A stretch of 64,000 bases of DNA from Salimicrobium album (GCF_900107115.1 NZ_FNOS01000004.1:248001-312000), one strand, 5' to 3'; positions 9,559-18,582 are shown, counted from the stretch's first letter. The notes: a model not told the origin generated them from the sequence alone. Numbers and translations are program-made.

Positions 9559-10845
9559 ATGGAGATAGGGACAAAACTTCGCTTCCTCCGCAAGAGGAAA
9601 AGCATGACTCTGGCGGATCTCGCTGAGGGAATCATTTCGGTTTCTTATTTGTCTAAGATAGAAAACAATGACAACGTCCCTGATAAAGAAGTGATTTCGT
9701 TATTGTTTGATAAGCTTGGCATGCCTGCCCCTGAAAAGATTGATTCAAGCACGTCCGATTATCTGGATGAATGGTACCGGGTCATGATTGAGAAAGAGAA
9801 AGAGCGTGCGTCTTCTATGTATGAAGAGCTTTCCGGTGTAATTACCGAAAAAGATATCGAACTGTACATAAAATTCGCTACCTTCAGAATAAAGTATCAT
9901 TTGATGGAAGGCAGTACCGGAAAAGCTGAGGAAGCCATTGATGAGCTTGCGGGTTATGAAGATACGTTGCATGTGCGTGACATTTTTTATTATTACCGTT
10001 TCAAGGCTCTTTATCACTACAGCATCAATGACTTCCAGGAAGCCCTGGAGATCATGAAGAAAGCCGCCACCGCTTTACCGACACTTTTGGTGGAAGAGTG
10101 GGATTTGACGGATTATCATTATTTTTTCGGTCTGGTTAACAGCAGATTAAGAAAAACGACGAGTTGCATCTTTCATATCAACAGAGCTTTAAAGTACTAC
10201 AATCGCAACTATCACTATGAAAGAGCAGCAGAATGTCACGTGCTTCTTGGAATATCTCACGAAAGAATTCAGGAGTATGAGAAAGCAGAGGAGCATTTTT
10301 TGCTGGCGGATAAGTTAGCCCGGCTGCTTAATAACCTATATATCAAAGGTCTTGTGAGCCATAATCTGGGGTATCTGTATTCTCTGCAAAATAACTATCC
10401 GAAAGCGATGGAATACTTTATCTCCAGCATAGATCATGAGAAGAAAAGGAACGATAATGCGAATGATACACTGAATACGATTCACTGTATCGTCATTGAG
10501 AATTACAATGCCGGATACATACGGGAATCTGAGAGGTGGATTGATGAAGGACTGCGTATTCTTGATGAACATTCCGGGAAATATTCATGGGAGTATTACT
10601 ATCATCTGCATATTTACAGGAATCTGATTGAGCCTTCCCTGGGGGAGGACCTGATATCATTTATAGAGGAAGAAGCCCTCCCTTTTTTCATTGAAAAGGA
10701 ACATCCGGACTCCATTATCAAATACACTTATATCTTAGGGAAACACCTGAAGAAGTTTTATAAATATAAAAAAGCGAACCACTATTACGAAGTATCCCTT
10801 CGTACTATTAAAAATAATCACAACCTGGGAGGAATCATTTTATGA
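9559..10845 (+). CDS. RRNPP-family peptide-responsive regulator (NprR-like)
   Basis: Quorum-sensing receptor: N-terminal XRE-type HTH (residues 4-60, KLRFLRKRKSMTLADLAEGIISVSYLSKIENN) followed by a long array of TPR helices to the C-terminus, with repeats visible at YYRFKALYHYSINDFQEALEIM, CHVLLGISHERIQEYEKAEEHF and LVSHNLGYLYSLQNNYPKAMEYF (each quoted only as landmarks). At 428 residues it has the size of NprR, not of PlcR (about 285). ATG 9559 is chosen from GGAG at 9546-9549. Its stop overlaps the ATG of a tiny secreted-peptide gene, the hallmark of receptor/pheromone pairs. In NprR, peptide binding switches the protein between a phosphorelay-inhibiting and a DNA-binding state; whether that holds here is unknown. 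Confidence 0.88.
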   Translation: MEIGTKLRFLRKRKSMTLADLAEGIISVSYLSKIENNDNVPDKEVISLLFDKLGMPAPEKIDSSTSDYLDEWYRVMIEKEKERASSMYEELSGVITEKDIELYIKFATFRIKYHLMEGSTGKAEEAIDELAGYEDTLHVRDIFYYYRFKALYHYSINDFQEALEIMKKAATALPTLLVEEWDLTDYHYFFGLVNSRLRKTTSCIFHINRALKYYNRNYHYERAAECHVLLGISHERIQEYEKAEEHFLLADKLARLLNNLYIKGLVSHNLGYLYSLQNNYPKAMEYFISSIDHEKKRNDNANDTLNTIHCIVIENYNAGYIRESERWIDEGLRILDEHSGKYSWEYYYHLHIYRNLIEPSLGEDLISFIEEEALPFFIEKEHPDSIIKYTYILGKHLKKFYKYKKANHYYEVSLRTIKNNHNLGGIIL

Positions 10846-10970
10846 AAAAGCTTTTGCTGGTAACAGTTGTAGGTCTTTCACTGACGGTATCCGTAATCGC
10901 AGGAGGTTCTGCGGAGTCGGAAATAAAAGCGGAAGAAAAACATCCTAAGCCTGATGTGACACTCGTATAA
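10842..10970 (+). CDS. Secreted pheromone precursor of the RRNPP receptor (NprX/Phr-like)
   Basis: A 42-residue pre-propeptide. Residues 1-24 are a typical signal peptide (MKKLLL start, hydrophobic core, GGSA near the cleavage site), followed by an acidic/basic spacer and the C-terminal end HPKPDVTLV. The KPDV core is strikingly like the KPDI of the NprX heptapeptide SKPDIVG from the B. cereus group (established knowledge), so the mature signal is probably a C-terminal peptide around KPDVTLV. The ribosome site GGGAGG lies inside the receptor gene and the start overlaps the receptor stop by 4 bases. A shared terminator follows. The exact mature peptide cannot be fixed from sequence. Confidence 0.85.
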   Translation: MKKLLLVTVVGLSLTVSVIAGGSAESEIKAEEKHPKPDVTLV

Positions 10971-10980
10971 GTGTAAAGAT

Positions 10981-11018
10981 AGAAGCCCCCGGTCGGGACA
11001 ACCCGACCGGGGGCTTCT
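10981..11018. terminator. Bidirectional terminator between pheromone and protease genes
   Basis: Perfect 17-bp stem AGAAGCCCCCGGTCGGG / CCCGACCGGGGGCTTCT with an ACAA loop, serving both convergent transcripts. Confidence 0.92.
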
Positions 11019-11031
11019 TACGTTCTGGTTA

Positions 11032-12222
11032 TTAGTAGTTTACGGCATCCAGGGAATCTATCAGTCCGTGCTCAAAATATGTGCCGGTCCCGTTAATAGG
11101 GTCCGCTGACTGTTCGATCGCCGACCGGATTTCTGCGTTGGAATCGCCCTGGGCCGCCAGTAGTCCGGCAAGTCCTGCTACGTGTGGGGAGGCCATGGAC
11201 GTTCCGGAATAGCTGCTGTATCCGTCATTGAGAACTGTAGATACTATATCCACTCCCGGTGCTGTTACATCCACCCATGCACCGTAGTTCGAAAAGGAAG
11301 CTACGTTATTATTTGAATCGACTGCTCCGACTGCCAGCGCATTTTCGTAGGAAGCAGGTTCGAAAGTTGTGGAAACACCGTCATTACCGGCTGCTGCGAC
11401 AACTACCGCGCCTTTGTTCCAAGCATAATCCACTGCGTCTTTGAGGGTTTTCGTACTGCAGTCACAACCGAGCGACAGGTTAATGACTTCCGCTCCTGCA
11501 TCTGCAGAGTAACGGATCGCATCAGCGATGTCATTCAAAGATCCGCTGCCATTAGCATCCAGTGCTCTTACCGCCAGAATGTTAGTGTCGGGTGCCATTC
11601 CTGCTACACCTGTACCATTATTCGTCTCCGCAGCTGCTGTACCTGCTACGTGCGTACCGTGACCGTTTTGGTCATCAGGGTCATGGTCGTTTTGGACGAA
11701 GTCGTACCCGCGAATCGTTTTATCGTCCAGGTCCGGGTGTGTATAATCGACTCCTGTATCGATGACGGCGATTTCCTGAGAGGCAGATCCCGAGGTTGTG
11801 TTCCAGGCTTCAGGAGTGTTCGTATTTTCAGGCCCGTACTGATAACTGTAAAGTGGGTCGCTCGGTGCAGCTGTAGCCTCTAACGTATAGTTCGGCTCGG
11901 CGAACTCGACATTCGGGTTATGACTCAGTGCTTTAAGTACAGCATCGACATTTCCGACCTCCAGCACTTTCAGTTTCGAGTCGACGACACCACTGTGATC
12001 ATCAACTGTTTTTGCGCCCATGTTGTTCATCGCCTTTTCAGATAAAGACTTTCCAGGCTTCAGCGTTACGACGATTTCACCTTTTTCTGGTTTCCCTTTG
12101 TCTTTCTGGATTTCGACTTTGTTCGTGTCATCGCTTTGCACAGAAGCAAAGGCCTGACCTGACAAGGGTACTACCGCTAACGTGGCTGCAAGGGACAAAG
12201 TGGCGAGTTTTCTTAATTTCAT
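11032..12222 (-). CDS. Secreted subtilisin-family serine protease (S8)
   Basis: Exported alkaline protease of 396 residues: signal peptide (1-26, ending SGQAFAS), I9-type inhibitor propeptide (about 35-110), then the catalytic domain. The triad is visible as Asp in VIDTGVDYTHPDL, His in NGHGTHVAGT and Ser in YSGTSMASPHVAG; the oxyanion Asn is in AAGNDG. Many acidic residues fit a salt-adapted enzyme. An unusual CDCS pair may form a disulfide. AAAGGAGGAA precedes the ATG. It is convergent with the NprR-like/pheromone pair; NprR controls extracellular protease genes in the B. cereus group, so a regulatory link is plausible but inferred. Confidence 0.95.
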   Translation of the reverse strand: MKLRKLATLSLAATLAVVPLSGQAFASVQSDDTNKVEIQKDKGKPEKGEIVVTLKPGKSLSEKAMNNMGAKTVDDHSGVVDSKLKVLEVGNVDAVLKALSHNPNVEFAEPNYTLEATAAPSDPLYSYQYGPENTNTPEAWNTTSGSASQEIAVIDTGVDYTHPDLDDKTIRGYDFVQNDHDPDDQNGHGTHVAGTAAAETNNGTGVAGMAPDTNILAVRALDANGSGSLNDIADAIRYSADAGAEVINLSLGCDCSTKTLKDAVDYAWNKGAVVVAAAGNDGVSTTFEPASYENALAVGAVDSNNNVASFSNYGAWVDVTAPGVDIVSTVLNDGYSSYSGTSMASPHVAGLAGLLAAQGDSNAEIRSAIEQSADPINGTGTYFEHGLIDSLDAVNY

Positions 12223-12247
12223 GAAACTATTCCTCCTTTTTAAAGAT

Positions 12248-12356
12248 ATACTGTAAGTATTCTTAAAAATTCCCTGTATACCTGCAAATCAGGGGTTGGG
12301 AAACAAAGAGGAATAAAGAGCGCTCACAGACTTCTATAAGAGTAATTTTCCCAACC
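12248..12356. promoter_or_regulatory. Dyads in the protease/DUF2207 divergent promoter region
   Basis: The 242-base gap between the divergent genes holds a 13-bp palindrome ATACT-GTA-AGTAT (12248-12260) close to the protease start and a perfect 10-bp inverted repeat GGTTGGGAAA (12294-12303) / TTTCCCAACC (12347-12356) with 43 bases between arms. The wide spacing suggests paired protein sites, not an RNA stem. No other gene is seen in the gap. Confidence 0.5.
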
Positions 12357-12464
12357 AATGAAATGACGAAAATTCGACTATTCCCGAGAAAGTTTTCCTT
12401 TTTCACGTTAATGAAACCTTGAGCTTTCCTTAACCGTAAAACTAGAAGAGAGCGAGGGGAAACT

Positions 12465-14105
12465 ATGAAAAAAATCATACTCATGCTGAGCTTATTTATG
12501 CTTGCTTTTCCTCTGCATGCATTCGCGGTGGAATATGACATTGAAAAAACTGCTATCACGGCAGAGCTGCAAGAAGACGGAACGGTTCACGTCGAAGAGC
12601 GGCACACGTATCAATTCGAAGGAGAGTTCAATGGTATTTCGAGAACGCTCATAGCTAAAGATAATGCAGTGATCGAAGATGTGAAGGCTTTTGAACAGGG
12701 GAAAGAACTCAAAGTGGAACAGGAAGATGAATTGTATAAAGTTCATCGTTCCGGTGAAGATGAAACGGTATCGGTCCGCCTTACTTACGTTATCGAGGGC
12801 GGGGTGGACGTGTATTCGGATGTTGCCCAGTTCTACTGGCCGTTTTTCGACGGTAGTAACGAATCGGATTATGAAAACATGACGATTACGGTTGTACCAC
12901 CGGAGCCTTCCGAAGCAAAAGCGGCTTATGGTTATGATGCCGCTTATCATACCGCGGACAGCGGTTCCGACGGCACAGTGGTTTTCGATATGGGGAAGGT
13001 GCCGGAGGGGAAGAACGGAGACATACGCGTCGCTTATGACGCCACCCTTTTTCCGCAGGCGGAGCTGACCAGTGATGAAGCCATGCTGGCGGAAATCCTT
13101 GATGAGGAAGCGGAATTGAATGAGAAGATGATCGCCCGGCAGGAACGTTACGAATTGTGGAGCGGGCTCGGTCCTTATATAACCGGAGCTTTTTTCCTTC
13201 TGGCATTCGTTCTGTTCCTCACCGGTTTCCGGAGAAGGAAAGAAACGCTGCGGGAAGCGGAACGTAAGAGAAGCGGCACCGGCAAATTTCCGGAGACTTC
13301 AATGAGCCTGCCCGCTATGCTTATGTTCAGCAACTATGGACAGGTGACGATTCCTATGATGACCCCTGCCCTGCTTGAGCTTGTGAGAAAAGGAAACGTC
13401 GAGGAAGGGCCGGAGGAGGAATTCCGGGCAGTGAACCGGGAAACCGATTACCCCCATGAGATGCTTCTGATGAACTGGCTGTTCGATGAAGTGGGAGAGG
13501 ATGGGACGTTCAAGGTGGAAGACCTGGAAGAATATCTGGAGGATGAGGACCACATTGAATCCTATCAGGAGAACTTCCGTCTGTGGAGCGAAGCAGTGAA
13601 ACAGGAAGTGAAGCAGTACGATCTGTATGAGGATAATACGAAAGCCCGCTGGACGGCCGGAGTGGCGGGGCTGGCCATACTGCCTTTTACGATTCTGTTT
13701 CCTGTCTATGAGGTGTTCATCTGGATGGCAGTCGCGATTGCGTTATTCTTTTACTTTCTCATTTTCTCTTTACTCTATCGTCCCCTTACGTTTGAAGGGC
13801 AGCGGCTCAAACAGGAGCTCGAACCGCTTAAAACAGGGGAAGAATGGAAGCAGTGGGAAGAAAAAGATCAGATATCCGCCTATCTGTATCAGGTGGGCGC
13901 GGGAAAAAGAAAATCGGACATCGATCTGCCCGCCAGTGCCGTAACTGCGAACGACCTCGCCATGTTTATGATACTTGCAGGTACGCTTGATCAGAGTTTC
14001 CGACAGGCCGATCAGACTGCCTCCGTTTCGGCTGCGACTACAGGCGCCGGAACCGGTGGTCGTGCCGGAGTAGGCGGGGGTGGCGGTGGTTCAGGTGCTT
14101 TCTGA
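12465..14105 (+). CDS. DUF2207 family membrane protein
   Basis: A 546-residue protein: signal peptide (1-22, HAFA cleavage), an extracytoplasmic beta-rich DUF2207 domain (about 23-195, EYDIEKTAITAELQEDGTVHVEE start), TM helix near 228-248, a cytoplasmic domain, a TM pair near 385-430, and a Gly-rich C-terminal tail (GGGGGGSGAF) that is diagnostic for the family. The molecular role is unknown; members are often linked to envelope functions. It is monocistronic and divergent from the protease. Confidence 0.9.
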   Translation: MKKIILMLSLFMLAFPLHAFAVEYDIEKTAITAELQEDGTVHVEERHTYQFEGEFNGISRTLIAKDNAVIEDVKAFEQGKELKVEQEDELYKVHRSGEDETVSVRLTYVIEGGVDVYSDVAQFYWPFFDGSNESDYENMTITVVPPEPSEAKAAYGYDAAYHTADSGSDGTVVFDMGKVPEGKNGDIRVAYDATLFPQAELTSDEAMLAEILDEEAELNEKMIARQERYELWSGLGPYITGAFFLLAFVLFLTGFRRRKETLREAERKRSGTGKFPETSMSLPAMLMFSNYGQVTIPMMTPALLELVRKGNVEEGPEEEFRAVNRETDYPHEMLLMNWLFDEVGEDGTFKVEDLEEYLEDEDHIESYQENFRLWSEAVKQEVKQYDLYEDNTKARWTAGVAGLAILPFTILFPVYEVFIWMAVAIALFFYFLIFSLLYRPLTFEGQRLKQELEPLKTGEEWKQWEEKDQISAYLYQVGAGKRKSDIDLPASAVTANDLAMFMILAGTLDQSFRQADQTASVSAATTGAGTGGRAGVGGGGGGSGAF

Positions 14106-14159
14106 TACGCCGATTCGATTCTCAACACGTACACTTATAAACCGTTAAATTTTCAATTT

Positions 14160-14193
14160 AAGCACGAGCCTCTTCAGGGGCCCGTGCTTTTTT
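14160..14193 (+). terminator. Terminator after the DUF2207 gene
   Basis: Stem AGCACGaGCC / GGGCcCGTGCT followed by TTTTTT. Confidence 0.85.
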
Positions 14194-14271
14194 CCATTCA
14201 CTGAAAACCTGTGTTATCATCGTTCTAATAAGGGTATAGTTGAATATAAAAGATAAAGAGGGTACATATTT

Positions 14272-15087
14272 ATGATTTTTGTGATTATTTCATTGATTAT
14301 CGGGTTCCTTACCGCTTTCATCGGAAGTATAGCCGGTCTTGGCGGCGGAGTGATTCTAATACCGTCCCTGCTGTTCCTGTCCGATTTCTTCGAAGCTTTT
14401 TCGTGGGTTACTCCTCAAAAGATTGTGGCGATATCTCTCATTGTCATGATTTTCACCGGGATGTCTTCAGCCCTTTCCTATATTCGGCATAAGAGGGTCG
14501 ATTTTAAACTAGGGGCTCTGTTTCTTATCGGAAGTATCCCGGGCGGCATATTCGGGGCGTACATTAACGGTTTTCTCAATGCGGATGTATTTTCCCTCAT
14601 TTTTGGAGGAGTTATGATTTTCGTATCCCTTCTTTTCTTCCTGCCGAGGCGCCAGGGCTCCACGCCTCTCTTCAAGAAGGGGATGAAAGGAGTCCGGACT
14701 GTAGCCGGGGAGGAGTATCACTATACGGTTCCGATTACTCTCGGTCTTGTCCTCGCTTTCGTGGTCGGGACGTTATCCGGACTGCTCGGTATCGGAGGCG
14801 GGTCGCTCATGGTGCCGGCGATGATTCTGCTGTTCCAGCTGCCTCCGCATATTGCCACAGCCACCTCGATGTTCATGATATTTTTTGCCGTAATCCCGAG
14901 TTCCGTGACGCATATCGGTCTCGGTCACGTGGACTGGTATCGGACGCTGTTCTTTATTCCGGGAGCGTATCTCGGCGGCACGGTCGGGGCGTACGTGAAT
15001 CGTAAAATGAATGCGAAAAGTATAGAATGGGTGCTGCGCATTCTTCTGATTGTCGTAGGTATCCGTCTGATTTCTCAGGGATTATGA
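14272..15087 (+). CDS. yunE: TauE/SafE family exporter (YunE-like)
   Basis: Membrane protein of 271 residues with about eight TM segments and the duplicated TauE/SafE pattern: N-terminal FIGSIAGLGGGVILIPSL and central GTLSGLLGIGGGSLMVPA. The family exports sulfite or organosulfonates. It is followed 15 bases later by yunD, the same gene partnership as yunD/yunE in B. subtilis. The substrate here is not determined. Confidence 0.88.
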   Translation: MIFVIISLIIGFLTAFIGSIAGLGGGVILIPSLLFLSDFFEAFSWVTPQKIVAISLIVMIFTGMSSALSYIRHKRVDFKLGALFLIGSIPGGIFGAYINGFLNADVFSLIFGGVMIFVSLLFFLPRRQGSTPLFKKGMKGVRTVAGEEYHYTVPITLGLVLAFVVGTLSGLLGIGGGSLMVPAMILLFQLPPHIATATSMFMIFFAVIPSSVTHIGLGHVDWYRTLFFIPGAYLGGTVGAYVNRKMNAKSIEWVLRILLIVVGIRLISQGL

Positions 15088-15102
15088 TAAGGAGAAGAGA
15101 TT

Positions 15103-16506
15103 ATGATAGAGAAAATATTTATTTACTATACGAGCGATCTGCACAGTTATTTCGAAAAATGGCCGAAACTCGCCGGTTATATCGAAGAGAAACGGCGGGA
15201 GCATAGAAACAGAGAAGAAGCTTCTTTTGTATTCGACAACGGGGACCACGTAGACCGCTTCCACCCCGTGGCAGAAGGACTGAAAGGCAAAGGGAACGTG
15301 GAATTACTGAATGCAAGCGAATATGATGTAGTGAACTTCGGCAACAACGAAGGCATCACCCTTGCGGAACAGGAACTTTACCATCTGTACGACGAAGCGG
15401 ACTTTCCGGTAGCCTGTGCGAATGCTTTCCCTATGTCAAAAGAAGACCCGGACTGGCTGAAGCCTTACGTCATCAGGGAGACTGCGAGCGGTGTGAAACT
15501 CGGCATCATCGGGCTCACTGCTCCTTTCCGTGTATTCTATCAGCTGCTCGGGTGGAAAGTGGAGGCACCGGAGAGAATGATGGACAGGTATATGGAGGAA
15601 GTGAAGGAACAGAGTGATATCGTCATTCTTCTTTCCCACCTCGGTTACCACACGGACCGGCAGATGGCTGCCGATTATCCCGGACTTGACGTAATCATCG
15701 GAGGTCATACTCATCACCTTCTTCCGGAAGGGGAGAAGCACAATGGCGTCCTGCTTACGGCTGCTGGGAAGCACGGGACACATCTCGGTGAAATTTTTAT
15801 AGACTGGGATCATTCGAAGCAGAAACTGGTGAATAAGGAAGCGTACACGGTCGCATCCGATACGCTTGAAGAAAGTGCGGAAGTGAGAGAAAGGCTCGAG
15901 AATTTAAAAGAAAAAGCGCACCGGCGTCTTTATTCGACCGTGGCGGAACTGAAAACTCCTCTGACAGCGGACTGGTTCCATGAGACACCGCTGATGAGAG
16001 AACTGACGAAGGAACTGCGCAGCTGGACAGAGGCAGATATAGCTATGCTGAATGCCGGTGTCATTCTTGAAGGACTGGATGAGGGAGCCGTGACGTACGC
16101 GGATCTGCACCGGATCTGTCCCCACCCGATGAACCCATGCAAGGTCCATTTGAGCGGGAAGGAGATCGTCGAAGTCGTCCGCTCCGCCTACACGAAACAG
16201 GTGACGGAATTTCCGCTGAAAGGGCTCGGGTTCCGCGGAGAAGTGATCGGTAAAATGATTTTTGAAGGTATTGAAATCGAAACGGCCACTTCCCCGGGCG
16301 GAGGAGAACACGTGCGTAAAGTATGGTTCGACGGTCAGCCGATCGAACGGGACCGCTGGTACAGCTTGGCTACAGCGGATACGTTCAGTTTCGGGAAGTT
16401 TTTCCCGGAAATCAGTCACAGTGCGACGAAAACGTATTACCTGCCGGAAATGCTCCGCGATCTGCTGCTTGAAGTTGTGCAGTCCGGAGAGTATTCTTCC
16501 CGGTAA
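15103..16506 (+). CDS. yunD: Metallophosphoesterase / 5'-nucleotidase family protein YunD
   Basis: A 467-residue cytosolic protein (no signal peptide) of the UDP-sugar hydrolase/5'-nucleotidase superfamily. The two-metal site is visible as YYTSDLHSYF, FDNGDHVDRF, NFGNNE, LSHLGYHTDR and IGGHTHHLLP; the C-terminal half (from about 270) is the 5'-nucleotidase substrate domain. Length and neighbour (yunE) match B. subtilis yunD. The natural substrate is not settled. Confidence 0.9.
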   Translation: MIEKIFIYYTSDLHSYFEKWPKLAGYIEEKRREHRNREEASFVFDNGDHVDRFHPVAEGLKGKGNVELLNASEYDVVNFGNNEGITLAEQELYHLYDEADFPVACANAFPMSKEDPDWLKPYVIRETASGVKLGIIGLTAPFRVFYQLLGWKVEAPERMMDRYMEEVKEQSDIVILLSHLGYHTDRQMAADYPGLDVIIGGHTHHLLPEGEKHNGVLLTAAGKHGTHLGEIFIDWDHSKQKLVNKEAYTVASDTLEESAEVRERLENLKEKAHRRLYSTVAELKTPLTADWFHETPLMRELTKELRSWTEADIAMLNAGVILEGLDEGAVTYADLHRICPHPMNPCKVHLSGKEIVEVVRSAYTKQVTEFPLKGLGFRGEVIGKMIFEGIEIETATSPGGGEHVRKVWFDGQPIERDRWYSLATADTFSFGKFFPEISHSATKTYYLPEMLRDLLLEVVQSGEYSSR

Positions 16507-16554
16507 CGGTATCGAGGGCGTCGTCGTCCATTTTTTAGTAATAAGCCGGTTTAA

Positions 16555-16586
16555 AAGAATTGCTGGAGACGGCAATTCTTTTTTTG
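16555..16586 (+). terminator. Terminator after yunD
   Basis: Stem AGAATTGC / GCAATTCT with a TGGAGACG-type loop and TTTTTTT. Confidence 0.88.
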
Positions 16587-16654
16587 AAGCTTAAGTCCCC
16601 TTGCAATAGGGAAGGGAAGCTGATAGAATTTAATCCGAATTGAATACGCGTGAC

Positions 16655-16840
16655 CTTATCGCCACGATGAGGTAGAGGTGCAGGACATATCAGTATCGGG
16701 AACGAGCGTGACAGCGAAGAGCCCCTGGGAAAGGATGCCCTGCCGAAGTATGGATGGATCGTCATACCTTCCATGCTGGTACATGTTTGAATAAAAGATG
16801 TACTGTCATGCATGTTACATGCATGGTGCGCTACTGATCG
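16655..16840 (+). promoter_or_regulatory. Lysine riboswitch (L box)
   Basis: The conserved L-box blocks occur in order: GGTAGAGGTGC (16671-), CAGTAT, GGGAAAGGATG, CTGCCGAAGTATG, then the P4/P5 hairpins (CATACC, GTACATGTTTGAATAAAAGATGTAC, quoted as landmarks) and ACTGTCATGCATG with closing CTACTGATC. Spacing matches the B. subtilis lysC leader. It lies upstream of an NhaC-family gene and is followed by an intrinsic terminator, so lysine should switch transcription off. Confidence 0.9.
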
Positions 16841-16847
16841 CATGGAG

Positions 16848-16900
16848 GATAATCATATTGCTGAAGCAATGATGGATTATTTTCTGTCATTGTTTTTTTA
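16848..16900 (+). terminator. Expression-platform terminator of the lysine riboswitch
   Basis: ATAATC-ATATTGC / GCAATGAT-GGATTAT hairpin (16849-16880) with a T-rich run up to TTTTTTT at 16893-16899, sitting between the aptamer and the transporter start. Confidence 0.8.
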
Positions 16901-16975
16901 TATGCAAAAAAACTTCGATTACTCCTATGTTCATGTAGTCGATCCATGCCAAAAAAATTTTGGAGGTACGACTTT

Positions 16976-18520
16976 ATGGAAGGAACAATCTATTCTCTTA
17001 TACCGGCCGTTCTTATGCTTATTCTGGTCATAGCGACCCGGCAGGTTCTGCTGTCTCTCGGTCTCGGAATTCTCATCGGAGCGTTTATGCTTACCGGGTT
17101 CGACGTAACAGGGGCTCTCAGTCTTCTGTGGCAGGAATTCTATACGATTTTCTATACGGACGGGGCACTGAATATCGGGAACCTGTACCTGCTCTCTTTT
17201 CTGCTGCTGCTCGGCGTCATGACCGCGTTCATGACTGCCTCCGGCGGAAGCAGGGCGTTCGGGAAGTGGGCGATTTCCCGCGTGAAGACGAAGCGGAGTG
17301 CTTCTTTAGTGCCGGCAGTGCTCGGTATCATCATTTTCATTGATGATTACTTTAACGCTCTTGCCGTCGGTCAGGTAGCCCGGCCGGTTACCGACAGACA
17401 GAAAGTGTCGAGAGCCAAACTCGCTTATTATATCGATTCCACTTCGGCTCCGGTGACGGTGATTTCTCCTATATCGAGCTGGGGCGCCTATATCATCGGT
17501 ACAATCGGTACGATTCTCGCTGCGAATGAAATAACGGATATAGGGGCGTTCGAAGCATTCATCCAGATGATTCCTTATAACTTCTACGTTTTTGCCGCGC
17601 TGCTTCTCGTCTTCCTCACTATAATGCTGAAGCTGGACCTCGGTTCCATGAAAAAGCACGAACGAAGAGCGGAGGAGACGGGGGAATTGACCGATCCGAA
17701 GCATACGGATATACCCGGGGATCTTAATGAAGAGTTCCATCCTCATGATAATGGACACATCAGACACCTGCTCGTGCCGATTGCCGTCCTCGTTGTGATG
17801 ACAGTAGGTCTCATGATATTCACCGGCGTCCGGGCCAGTGAAGGCTCTGCGGATATTTTGAGTACGTTCGCCAACACGAACGTCAATTTCTCCCTGTTTT
17901 ACGGAGGACTGACAGCGGCTGTCGTAGCGATTCTGATGTACACCGGTCTCCCTTCCGGCAAGTCTCCACTCCGGAAAGTGCTCCTGGAAGGAATCAAAGC
18001 GATGCTTCCGGCCATCTATATTCTTGTACTGGCATGGATGATCGGCTCAGTGATCGATCAGCTCAGTACGGGTGAGTATCTTGCCGGGCTCGTGCAGGCA
18101 TCGAACCTGAATGTCGCCTATCTTCCCCTGCTTATTTTCTTTACGGCAGGGTTTATGGCTCTCGCAACTGGGACGTCCTGGGGTACATTCGGGATTATGC
18201 TTCCGATTGCAGGGGAAATCGCTGCAGTTACGGATCCGTCCTTCATCGTACCGGCACTGTCCGCTGTTTTGGCAGGTTCCGTGTTCGGGGATCACTGTTC
18301 CCCGATTTCTGATACGACGATTCTTTCTTCAACGGGAGCCGGATCCCATCACATCGATCACGTGCTGACCCAGCTTCCTTACGCTATTATTGCAGCGGTC
18401 GCCGCTTCGACGGGATATTTCCTTTTTGCGCTGCTGGGAAGTGTGCTGGTACCGCTGCTTGCGACTCTTTTAGTAGTGGTTGCAGCCGGTTTCCTGTTCA
18501 AACCTGAAACGAATAGCTGA
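16976..18520 (+). CDS. NhaC-family transporter, predicted lysine importer
   Basis: Membrane protein of 514 residues with about 11-12 TM segments and the NhaC-superfamily signature (IFIDDYFNALAVGQVARPVTD near 120-140, ATGTSWGTFGIMLP and GDHCSPISDTT in the C-terminal half). ATG 16976 is chosen from GGAGG at 16962-16966; an upstream in-frame ATG lacks a ribosome site. By sequence alone it could be a Na+/H+ antiporter, but the lysine riboswitch directly upstream places it with the NhaC-type lysine transporter group described from L-box regulon analysis, so Na+-coupled lysine uptake is the better inference. Confidence 0.88.
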   Translation: MEGTIYSLIPAVLMLILVIATRQVLLSLGLGILIGAFMLTGFDVTGALSLLWQEFYTIFYTDGALNIGNLYLLSFLLLLGVMTAFMTASGGSRAFGKWAISRVKTKRSASLVPAVLGIIIFIDDYFNALAVGQVARPVTDRQKVSRAKLAYYIDSTSAPVTVISPISSWGAYIIGTIGTILAANEITDIGAFEAFIQMIPYNFYVFAALLLVFLTIMLKLDLGSMKKHERRAEETGELTDPKHTDIPGDLNEEFHPHDNGHIRHLLVPIAVLVVMTVGLMIFTGVRASEGSADILSTFANTNVNFSLFYGGLTAAVVAILMYTGLPSGKSPLRKVLLEGIKAMLPAIYILVLAWMIGSVIDQLSTGEYLAGLVQASNLNVAYLPLLIFFTAGFMALATGTSWGTFGIMLPIAGEIAAVTDPSFIVPALSAVLAGSVFGDHCSPISDTTILSSTGAGSHHIDHVLTQLPYAIIAAVAASTGYFLFALLGSVLVPLLATLLVVVAAGFLFKPETNS

Positions 18521-18528
18521 ATGCCCCT

Positions 18529-18555
18529 AAAGACCGACGTGTGTCGGTCTTTTTG
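18529..18555 (+). terminator. Terminator after the NhaC-family gene
   Basis: AAAGACCGAC / GTCGGTCTTT stem with GTGT loop and T run. Confidence 0.9.
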
Positions 18556-18582
18556 TTTATGTTGGATTGTCTAAAGTTTCTT

